Of a stretch of DNA of 64,000 nt, positions 57,534 to 64,000 are shown piece by piece. Both the position numbers and the translations under genes were made by a program. The notes under the pieces are model-generated. The model ran no database searches. It had not been told where the DNA came from and saw nothing but the letters and a program-made list of their open reading frames with translations. The stretch's first letter is position 1, and the number at the start of each line of letters is the position of its first letter. The stretch is from Planctomycetota bacterium. GTDB taxonomy: Bacteria > Planctomycetota > B15-G4 > SIAN01. The stretch is from positions 62,001-126,000 of the forward strand of contig JANQQL010000033.1 in the NCBI GenBank assembly GCA_028289345.1, given 5' to 3'.

Positions 57534-58439
57534 TCATCGCCACATCCCCGTTGATCCGTAGCGATCGCCGCCGTCGGGCAAGACCGTGGCCACGATGGCC
57601 AGGCCTTGTTGCCGAGCGAGGCGCAACGACGCCACCAGATTGGCGCCTGAGGACGGACCCACGTACAGACCCCGGCGGGCCAATCGTCGACACATGGCCA
57701 GTGCCTCTTCCGAGGACACGACCAGCTGGGTGTCGAGCAGAGATTGATCAAGGATCTCGGGCACGAAGTCCTTCGGTTGGGTCAGGGGCTTGAGCCCCTC
57801 GATGCCAGGGAAATCCTCGGGGGTCACCCCGGCAAGCAAAACGTCAGGTGAGGTCTCCCGCAATCGACGTCCCACCCCGGTGATGGTTCCCCCGGTTCCG
57901 ACTCCGGCGACGAATGCTTCGGGCGCTTGGTGGCTCTGTCCCAAGATCTCCACCGCAGTGCTTTCGTAATGGGCGCGCCAATTGCTCTCGTTGCTGTACT
58001 GGTTCGAGTACCAGAAGCGGTCCGGGGATTCGAGGGCCAGTCGTCGAGCCTCGCGGATTGCATGGTCGTAACCCTCGAAGGGGTCCGACAGGATGAGTTC
58101 GGCTCCATGGGCTCGAATCCGGTCGAGTCGTTCCTCACTGGCATTGCCAGGGATGACCAAAGTCACCGGCACTCCGAGAAACGCTCCGAACTGAGCGTAG
58201 GCAATTCCGGCATTGCCCGAGGAGGAGTCCAGCAGGCGTCGGCCATTCTGCAAGTGACCTTCGGCGATCGCCCGGCGCAGCATGTGCTGCACCGGACGAT
58301 CCTTGATCGAACCTCCCGGGTTGGCTGACTCGAGCTTGGCGAGAATCACGCTGCCCCGGGGTTGCGACGGTAAGTCGCGAATCTCGAGCAAGGGAGTGGC
58401 TCCAACCGGCGGGGCGAAGTGGGACGTCAGTGGGCGCAT
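57534..58439 (-). CDS. cysM: Cysteine synthase (CysM-like, PLP-dependent)
   Basis: A 301-residue fold-type II PLP enzyme. The PLP lysine is in NPGGSIKDRP (about residue 46), followed by SSSGNAGIAYAQFGAFLGV, the phosphate loop GVGTGGTITGVGRRL and GPSSGANLVASL. The asparagine-loop and NWRAHYESTAVEI are typical of CysM (cysteine synthase B, or O-phosphoserine sulfhydrylase in the CysO pathway). It starts four bases after the stop of the sulfur-carrier/E1 fusion gene. That context favours a role in using a protein thiocarboxylate as sulfur donor, with O-phosphoserine or O-acetylserine as acceptor. The protein ends at GSTGMWR, slightly shorter than E. coli CysM. The identification is secure; the substrate preference is inferred. 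Confidence 0.88.
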   Translation of the reverse strand: MRPLTSHFAPPVGATPLLEIRDLPSQPRGSVILAKLESANPGGSIKDRPVQHMLRRAIAEGHLQNGRRLLDSSSGNAGIAYAQFGAFLGVPVTLVIPGNASEERLDRIRAHGAELILSDPFEGYDHAIREARRLALESPDRFWYSNQYSNESNWRAHYESTAVEILGQSHQAPEAFVAGVGTGGTITGVGRRLRETSPDVLLAGVTPEDFPGIEGLKPLTQPKDFVPEILDQSLLDTQLVVSSEEALAMCRRLARRGLYVGPSSGANLVASLRLARQQGLAIVATVLPDGGDRYGSTGMWR

Positions 58440-58442
58440 GGT

Positions 58443-59888
58443 TCAGACTTTCACCGAGCAACTTTGGGCGTAGTCCACGTAGCCCTCGAACTCTGCGCCT
58501 TCGGAGCAAATGGGGCATTGGGCGTTCCGCGAAATGGGGAACGTCCGAAACGTCGGGCCCAACGTATCCACGTGAAGCACGCGACCAATGAGTGGCTTTC
58601 CCGTACCAAGAAGAACCTTGAGGGTTTCCACGGCCTCGAGAGTTCCGATGACACCCGGCAACACCCCGAGCACGCCGGCCTCCGCGCAAGAGGGGGCGAA
58701 TCCGGGAGGTGGTGGTTCGGGGTAAAGGCAGCGATAGCAGGGACCGCCGGCTGCCGGGTCGAACACGGAGACCTGACCCTCGAAGCGAAACACTGAGCCG
58801 TGAACGTTGGGGATGCCGAGCTGGACACAAGCATCGTTGACCAAGTAGCGCGTCGGAAAGTTGTCCGATCCATCTACGACGACGTCGTGGTCCCGAAGAA
58901 GTTCTTCGACATTGGTTGCGGTCAGTCGCTCTGCCTTGGCGTGGATCTGGATCGAAGGATTGAGTGCGCTCAACGTGTCCTTTGCCGACTCCACCTTGGG
59001 CAGGCCGACTCGGGCGTCGGAGTGCAAGATCTGCCGCTGCAGATTCGAGCGATCCACCACGTCGTCATCGAGAATGGTCAACTGGCCAACTCCCGCCGCG
59101 GCCAGATAGTAGGCGGCCGGGGAACCGAGACCCCCGGCGCCGACCAGGAGCACCTTGGATTCCAAGAGCCGCAATTGGCCGGCTTCGCCCACTTCTGGCA
59201 TCAGAAGGTGCCGTCCGTAACGCTCGCGCTCGGCTTGTTCCAAGACCCGCGGAACCTCGAAGGGGACTCCCTCCGCTTTCCAGCGCGTGAATCCTCCGAC
59301 CACGGATCGTGTGTCCGAGTAGCCGAGTTGCCGCAAGCTCTCTGCCGCGAAAAGGGAGCGAACTCCGCCGGCACACAGCAGCAGCACGGGACCTCCTTTT
59401 TCGGGAAGGGCATCCTCGACGCGCAACTCGAGGAAACCACGTCCCAGCCGCAGAGCACCCTCGGGGCTGCCCTGACGAACTTCGTCGGGCTCTCGAACAT
59501 CGATCAACGGGATTCCTTGACGAACCGAGTCGAATGCTTCCTGGGGAGTGACTTCGGGAATGTCCTGTCGGAGTCGCTGGAGTCGTCCTTGCAATGACAG
59601 CGCGGGTCGACCACCTGCGACGGCGGGAAGAATCGAGACCACATCGGTGGGTTGGATCGCGGCCGCGCGGCCGCCCAACGTGTCGACGTCGGTTTCGCCG
59701 ACGAAGAAGCGAACGAACGGGCGGGGCAGCCCCTGCTCGTCACAGATGCGCGAGTGAAGGTCCGGGCATTCCTCGCGCAGGTGGTCCAACAGTTCCCCCA
59801 GGCTCGCGCCGCGAACGTTCAAGTGGTCTTGGCCGTTGGTGAAAGACCGAAGGGGAGCCGGAATTCGTAGGAGGGGAGAATCGCTCAT
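58443..59888 (-). CDS. Fusion of ubiquitin-like sulfur carrier, rhodanese and ThiF/MoeB E1 domains
   Basis: A 481-residue protein with three modules. Residues 1-93 are a MoaD/ThiS-type beta-grasp domain ending in VVSILPAVAGG; the Gly-Gly is at 92-93. Residues 105-213 are a rhodanese with LIDVREPDEV and the active-site loop CAGGVRS (Cys172). Residues 215-455 are a ThiF/MoeB adenylyltransferase: GAGGLGS at 250-256, SNLQRQ at 281-286 and Zn ligands CYRC (384, 387) and CPIC (458, 461). MoeZ-type proteins normally place rhodanese after E1 and have a separate MoaD/CysO; here the order is carrier-rhodanese-E1. The ATG overlaps the JAMM gene by four bases. Predicted role: charge the carrier with sulfur for cysteine (or cofactor) synthesis. 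Confidence 0.87.
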   Translation of the reverse strand: MSDSPLLRIPAPLRSFTNGQDHLNVRGASLGELLDHLREECPDLHSRICDEQGLPRPFVRFFVGETDVDTLGGRAAAIQPTDVVSILPAVAGGRPALSLQGRLQRLRQDIPEVTPQEAFDSVRQGIPLIDVREPDEVRQGSPEGALRLGRGFLELRVEDALPEKGGPVLLLCAGGVRSLFAAESLRQLGYSDTRSVVGGFTRWKAEGVPFEVPRVLEQAERERYGRHLLMPEVGEAGQLRLLESKVLLVGAGGLGSPAAYYLAAAGVGQLTILDDDVVDRSNLQRQILHSDARVGLPKVESAKDTLSALNPSIQIHAKAERLTATNVEELLRDHDVVVDGSDNFPTRYLVNDACVQLGIPNVHGSVFRFEGQVSVFDPAAGGPCYRCLYPEPPPPGFAPSCAEAGVLGVLPGVIGTLEAVETLKVLLGTGKPLIGRVLHVDTLGPTFRTFPISRNAQCPICSEGAEFEGYVDYAQSCSVKV

Positions 59889-60340
59889 GGGGAAATCACT
59901 TTCTCTTCCTGAAATTGACCGTGGAACAATCGCCAAGAGCGCAAGTCTTGAACGCCCTCCGCGCTGACCGAGAGGATGACGTAGGACCAGTTCTCCCACG
60001 CGGCTGCTCGGTCGGTCTCCGAGGGCTTTGCAGGATGATCGGGATGGGTGTGCCAAATGCCGATGATGTCGAAGCCGAACTCGGTGGCCTGGTCAAAGGC
60101 CCGTTTGAGGTCTTCCGGAGCGAACTCGAATCGATCGTGCGCACGCTCCGTGCAGACGTTGCGAAGCTTCCAGGCCAAGCGCACTTCCCCGGCCCGGCCG
60201 CGACTGATTCCGACCAACACCCCGCAAACTTCGTGGGGATGACCTAGCTCGGCTTCGCGACAGAGTCGCGTGCGGACGCTGAGGGGAAGATGGACTTCGT
60301 AGCTTTGCAGGTCGTTGCCTGCGGCCGATTTGGTGTTCAT
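59885..60340 (-). CDS. JAMM/MPN+ metallopeptidase, Mec-like
   Basis: A 151-residue zinc peptidase of the M67 family. The JAMM motif is complete: Glu37 in HEVCGVLVG, then HTHPDHPAKPSETD with His97, His99, Ser107 and Asp110. In Mycobacterium tuberculosis the homologue Mec cleaves cysteine from the CysO carrier, freeing it. Here the gene overlaps both neighbours (CysG and the carrier fusion) by four bases each, so it is produced with them. Its likely substrate is the Gly-Gly region of the fusion, either to release the carrier or to remove a cysteine adduct. Other ubiquitin-like deconjugation is possible. Identification by motif is certain, the substrate is inferred. Confidence 0.9.
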   Translation of the reverse strand: MNTKSAAGNDLQSYEVHLPLSVRTRLCREAELGHPHEVCGVLVGISRGRAGEVRLAWKLRNVCTERAHDRFEFAPEDLKRAFDQATEFGFDIIGIWHTHPDHPAKPSETDRAAAWENWSYVILSVSAEGVQDLRSWRLFHGQFQEEKVISP

Positions 60341-61851
60341 GACACCATTGCCTTTCTGGGAAAGAGGTCTCGTTGGGAACTGGAGTCAGTCGGGCTCCCG
60401 AGGAATGGGGTCTCTTGATGGCGGTTCATGGATTCTGAATGGGAAGGCTGGTTGGATTTTTGATTCGCCAGGGCGAGCACCACGTCGCCAATCACCAGCA
60501 CCGCCGGGGGGCAAACCTGATGGTCCCGGGCCGCTTCCAGCAAGCTCTGCACGGGCGCTTGGATCGTTTGGGAGTTGGGGAGACTCGCGTCGCTGAGAAG
60601 TGCCGCCGGAGCCTCGCCAGGAAAGCCTTGCTCGAGCAAGGCCTGCAAGAGCCTTGGCAGGTTGCGCACCGCCATCAAGAACACGAAGGTGGTCTTGGGC
60701 TCAAAGCGTGGCACGGAAAGCGGCCCGTCGTTCGCGGCATGGCCGGGGGAGATCACGATGCGTTGTGAGATTCCCCGTTGAGTCAGAGGGAGGGCCGCAA
60801 GTCCCGGTGCGGCGAGAACGCTGCTCACGCCGGGAACAACGGTGGCAGGGATCCCCGCGTGGGTAAGCCGGTCGAGCTCCTCGCCGGCACGACCGAAGAC
60901 CATGGGGTCTCCGTTCTTCAATCGCACCACGCGAAGTCCTCGCTGGGCTCCTTCCACCATGAGGTCTTCGAGTTCCGCCTGTGCGTGATCTGCCGCTCCG
61001 GGGAGCTTGCGAGCGACGAACAAGCGACCTTGAACCAGACTGAGAATCTCCGGCGAGACCAGCCGATCGGCCAATACAAGGTCCGCGTCTCTGACCGCTC
61101 GGTGAGCGGCGACCGTGAGTAGATCGGGGTCTCCCGGACCGGCGCCGACCAACGTGACGGAGCCTTCCCGTTCTGAGCGGACCGGCAAGTCCGGATCGAC
61201 ATCGGTGATGCGGAGGGGATTCGGGGCGCCGTTCCGTTCCTTCGGAAGGGTGGCGAGCTCTGCCCAGGACATGGCTTTGGCGACCTTGGTCAGCCAGGTC
61301 ATTCGGCGTTGCATTTGCTGCTTGCCCGGCCACGCGCGCCTCACGTTGTCGCGAAGCTCTCCGAACCTTGTGACGGCGGCGGCAGCTCCCGGTGGCAAGG
61401 CCCGCGCGAGGTGGTCTCGGAGTCGTGCTGCCAAAGCCGGAGCACGTCCGTTGCTGGCGACCCCGATGGTGAGGTCACCTTCTTGGTAGACGGCAGGGAA
61501 CACGAAATCGCACCACTCGGGATCATCCGCGACGTGCACCAGCACACCCTGGTCCCGCGCCAGCGACGCCAGGTGACGCGCGGCAATCGAGTCGTCGATG
61601 GCCACGACCAGCGCTCGTTGTCCGACGATGTCCTCGGGTTTGGCTCGCCGGCCCCGCCAATGAACTCTTCGGGTGTGCGCGAGTTGCTGAAGGGTGTTGC
61701 TGAGTGTGGGAGCAATCAACTTGACTCTGGCATCGGCTTGCAGGAGCGCGTGAACCCGGCGTTCTGCCACGACTCCGCCACCCACGACGGTCACCGCCGC
61801 GTTGCTTAGGCACCATCCCACCATGAGTGCTGGAGGAGATTCAAAAGTCAT
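60337..61851 (-). CDS. cysG: Siroheme synthase CysG (dehydrogenase/ferrochelatase plus uroporphyrinogen-III methyltransferase)
   Basis: A 504-residue bifunctional enzyme that makes siroheme for the reductase encoded just upstream. The N-terminal part (residues 1-200) is the precorrin-2 dehydrogenase/sirohydrochlorin ferrochelatase: VTVVGGGVVAERRV is the NAD site, and ASNGRAPALAARLRDHL holds the conserved Ser (about 133). The C-terminal part (235-470) is the SAM-dependent uroporphyrinogen-III methyltransferase with VGAGPGDPDLLT (235-246), the KNGDPMVFGR block and VVPGVSSVLAAPG. The start overlaps the reductase stop by four bases, and the stop overlaps the JAMM start. The residues after about 475 are a short charged tail without similarity. 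Function is secure. Confidence 0.92.
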   Translation of the reverse strand: MTFESPPALMVGWCLSNAAVTVVGGGVVAERRVHALLQADARVKLIAPTLSNTLQQLAHTRRVHWRGRRAKPEDIVGQRALVVAIDDSIAARHLASLARDQGVLVHVADDPEWCDFVFPAVYQEGDLTIGVASNGRAPALAARLRDHLARALPPGAAAAVTRFGELRDNVRRAWPGKQQMQRRMTWLTKVAKAMSWAELATLPKERNGAPNPLRITDVDPDLPVRSEREGSVTLVGAGPGDPDLLTVAAHRAVRDADLVLADRLVSPEILSLVQGRLFVARKLPGAADHAQAELEDLMVEGAQRGLRVVRLKNGDPMVFGRAGEELDRLTHAGIPATVVPGVSSVLAAPGLAALPLTQRGISQRIVISPGHAANDGPLSVPRFEPKTTFVFLMAVRNLPRLLQALLEQGFPGEAPAALLSDASLPNSQTIQAPVQSLLEAARDHQVCPPAVLVIGDVVLALANQKSNQPSHSESMNRHQETPFLGSPTDSSSQRDLFPRKAMVS

Positions 61852-64000
61852 GGTTGACCTCCCCCCGGGCTTGCCTGGCGAGCCAGCATCGAGTGGACTT
61901 CCTCCACGAACAAGCTGGCCTCGTCGCAACGCCGCCGCAGGTTTTGGTTCGAGCGGCGCGGGGCCGAGGCGGACACCACTTGTTCGAACTCGCTGAGGAA
62001 CCACAGCCCGGTGCTTTCGTGCATCAAGCCTGGCTCCAGGATCGAAGTCTTGAATCGCTCGGGAACGTCGTCGCTGTGTTCCCAGCGAATGTCGTGAGCG
62101 GTCAAGAGCGCCCTTGCAGCGGCCAGGAAGGCAGAACGGATGTGCTCGGCGACCAACGAGGGAGCGCGGCCCTGCTCGAAGAACCGAAGGGCGGCTTCGA
62201 CCTTTCGGTCCGCGGTCGCCAGATCGAGGTCCGCGGCGGTCACCAACTGCCCGGCGCATTCTCCGGTTCCTCGTCTCACTTGAAACCGTTGTGCAGTCAA
62301 AGGTTCGTGGGAGAGCTTGTCCGCTTCTGAGGCGTCCGCAGCGAGATCCTTCAATAGGTTCTGGACCCGCTTGCGACCGACGCGGCGGTAGAAGCTGGAG
62401 AACTCTTCATCCGGGAGCGCTTCTTCGAGAAACAGCCCCGTGAGGCGTTCGACGGTGGTCGCGAGCCGCGACGCCGGAACCTTCGAAACGACCGTTCCGA
62501 AACCGTCACCCAGTTCTTCTCGGGACTTGCCGCTTTCGCGGCCGCCAAGCACCACCATGTAGTGGGGCAATGCATGACCACCGATTCGTCGGACGGCACC
62601 AAAGAAACCAAGATCGGCAATCTGATGGCGGGCGCAGGCGTTGGGGCATCCCGAGATGTGGACCCGAAGTCTCTCCAGTCGAGGGTTGCGAGCCAGGGCA
62701 TCGAGGGAATCCTGCATGGCGCGCGCCGCCAGTCGAGGGCTGGTCACTCCCAGCTTGCAAGTGTCCGCACCGGGGCAGGTGACAGTGTCACCCAAACCCT
62801 CGGCGTGGGTGGCCTCGAGAGACAACGACTCCAGAGCTCGTCGCACCTGAGTCAGTCGGTCCAAGGGAATCCAACGCAACAGCAGTCCCTGGCCCACGGT
62901 CACGCGGAGGGTCTCTCCGCTGTGATCCCGAAGGATGGTCGCAAGTCCTCGGAGCTGACCGGGGTTCAGATCCCCTTGAGGAACGCGAATTCGAACCGCC
63001 GCGTAGCCGGGTTGCCGCTGCAGCATCACATTGGTGCGAAGCCAGGCCGCTTCCTTTGCGTCTTCGCTTTCCGGAAAGCCCTTTCCCGGAGGATGGCGAG
63101 GGGAGGGCTCCCGGACCGTGGACTGCGTCCAGCAGACGTTCCAGCGGGGATCTTCACCGAGAACGTTCTGCACGGCTTCCACTTCTTCGCGGAACCGCTC
63201 GATGCCCCATTGCGCAACCAGGAACTTCAGGCGCGCTCGAGCTCTTTTTCGTTTCTCTCCGTGACGAGCGAACACGACGAGCACGGCTCTGACGACCGGA
63301 CCGAGTTCCTCCAAGGGGACGAAGGGAGCCAAAAGTTGAGCCTCGTACGCGATGGCACCGAGGCCCCCGCCGACCACGACGTGCACTCCGTGTTTGATCT
63401 GGCCTTGCTCCTCGCGAGACACCGCGCGCAGTCCAAGGTCGTGGAAGGCGCCGTGATCGCGGGAGGGGGCCTCGCTGCCGCTCAGGTGCACTTTGAACTT
63501 GCGCCCCAGGCTTTGCCCGTCGGGATGGGCGAGCAAGTAACGAGAGAGCGCCAGCCCCAGCCTGGTCACATCGAAGACCTCGTTCGGGTCAATGCCGGCA
63601 GTTTCGGCCGCGGTGACATTGCGAACGACGTTGCCGCAGGCTTCCTTGGTCGTGGTCTCGACTCGATGCAGGACTTCCATCACCATCGGACTCTCGTCCA
63701 AATCGACGAAGTGAACTTGCACGTCCTGGCGAGTCGTCAGGTGGGCCGTGCCGTTGCCAAAGTGTTCGGCAACATCCGCAAGGGCTTCGAGTTGATTGGC
63801 GTCCAGGATTCCGAGCGGAATCTTCGAGCGCATCATGTGCACGCCGTCCTGGCGCTGGCCATACACGCCCAATCGCAGACGCTGTTCGAGGAAGACCGCG
63901 TCACGGACCTTTCCCTGTTTCCAACGCGGGATCGAACTTCGGAAGCCGTCGATTTCGAGGGCGGCTTGGTCTCCAGAAGAAACAATCGAGTGAGCGCGAG
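61848..64000 (-). CDS. Siroheme-dependent nitrite/sulfite reductase (5' end cut by the window)
   Basis: At least 717 residues of a ferredoxin-type assimilatory reductase; the frame stays open to the window edge, with RSSIPRWKQGKVRDAVFLEQ before the last visible Met-like codon, so the start is missing. It carries the conserved early segment LGVYGQRQDGVHMMRSKIPLG and TTRQDVQVHFVDL. The siroheme/4Fe-4S ligands are in TCPGADTCKLGVTSPRL and HISGCPNACARHQIADLG. A C-terminal extension of about 110 residues follows the reductase core. CysG, a JAMM peptidase and CysM downstream argue for sulfite reduction for cysteine synthesis over nitrite reduction, although the sequence alone is compatible with both. 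It heads or sits early in the operon. Confidence 0.88.
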   Translation of the reverse strand, partial: RAHSIVSSGDQAALEIDGFRSSIPRWKQGKVRDAVFLEQRLRLGVYGQRQDGVHMMRSKIPLGILDANQLEALADVAEHFGNGTAHLTTRQDVQVHFVDLDESPMVMEVLHRVETTTKEACGNVVRNVTAAETAGIDPNEVFDVTRLGLALSRYLLAHPDGQSLGRKFKVHLSGSEAPSRDHGAFHDLGLRAVSREEQGQIKHGVHVVVGGGLGAIAYEAQLLAPFVPLEELGPVVRAVLVVFARHGEKRKRARARLKFLVAQWGIERFREEVEAVQNVLGEDPRWNVCWTQSTVREPSPRHPPGKGFPESEDAKEAAWLRTNVMLQRQPGYAAVRIRVPQGDLNPGQLRGLATILRDHSGETLRVTVGQGLLLRWIPLDRLTQVRRALESLSLEATHAEGLGDTVTCPGADTCKLGVTSPRLAARAMQDSLDALARNPRLERLRVHISGCPNACARHQIADLGFFGAVRRIGGHALPHYMVVLGGRESGKSREELGDGFGTVVSKVPASRLATTVERLTGLFLEEALPDEEFSSFYRRVGRKRVQNLLKDLAADASEADKLSHEPLTAQRFQVRRGTGECAGQLVTAADLDLATADRKVEAALRFFEQGRAPSLVAEHIRSAFLAAARALLTAHDIRWEHSDDVPERFKTSILEPGLMHESTGLWFLSEFEQVVSASAPRRSNQNLRRRCDEASLFVEEVHSMLARQASPGGGQP

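Overview
The window is about 64 kb of high-GC chromosomal DNA, densely packed with bacterial genes in short, often translationally coupled operons. No tRNA, rRNA, insertion sequence, prophage or CRISPR array was recognised. The cell is a diderm: there is a LolCD-type lipoprotein exporter, an OprP-like porin, a small outer-membrane barrel and many proteins with lipobox signal peptides. Several features point, by inference only, to Planctomycetota or a neighbouring lineage: a planctomycete-style ECF sigma factor, DUF1573, a run of 'sulfatase' proteins, a very large carboxypeptidase-regulatory-repeat protein and a MoxR/Bat operon. No marker gene here can settle the taxonomy. The presence of aceBA indicates a glyoxylate shunt.

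Layout. 1-3.1 kb (+): the 3' end of lysS, then a LolC/E permease, LolD and a small lipoprotein. 3.1-7.0 kb (-): a membrane-quality operon of long NfeD protease, short NfeD, FloA flotillin and a proline-rich protein with an AY repeat. 7.2-11.7 kb (-): a zinc metalloprotease lipoprotein, a PuuD-like membrane protein and an EI24/CysZ-like protein. 11.7-19.9 kb: three alkaline-phosphatase-superfamily 'sulfatases' and an AftB-like GT-C glycosyltransferase, probably acting on envelope glycans. 19.9-26.1 kb: a DUF1573 protein, an ECF sigma factor, a 965-residue repeat protein and a DUF3592 protein. 26.2-33.5 kb (+): an NSS-family Na+ symporter with a 31-residue MetS-like partner, a squalene/phytoene-synthase-like protein, a crotonase, gpmA and a porin. 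33.9-35.3 kb (+): a beta-propeller-like lipoprotein. 35.3-44.9 kb (-): a complete MoxR-DUF58-BatA-BatB/C-BatD-BatE operon. 45.2-48.1 kb (-): aceB-aceA. 48.2-54.0 kb: a stand-alone threonyl-tRNA editing domain, a PAS histidine kinase, an HtrA-like protease, sfsA and a GGDEF-EAL protein. 54.1-57.3 kb (-): three exported proteins. 57.5-64 kb (-): a sulfur-assimilation operon.

The most interesting unit is that last operon. It encodes, in order of transcription, a siroheme nitrite/sulfite reductase (cut by the window edge), CysG, a JAMM (Mec-like) metallopeptidase, one polypeptide fusing a ubiquitin-like MoaD/ThiS domain, a rhodanese and a ThiF/MoeB E1 domain, and a CysM-like cysteine synthase. 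The first four genes overlap by 4 bp at each junction. This resembles the actinobacterial CysO-Mec-CysM protein-thiocarboxylate route to cysteine. Here, however, the sulfur carrier's Gly-Gly is internal in the fusion, so either cleavage (the adjacent JAMM peptidase is the obvious candidate) or a non-terminal mechanism would be needed. This is inference from domain order and should be tested.
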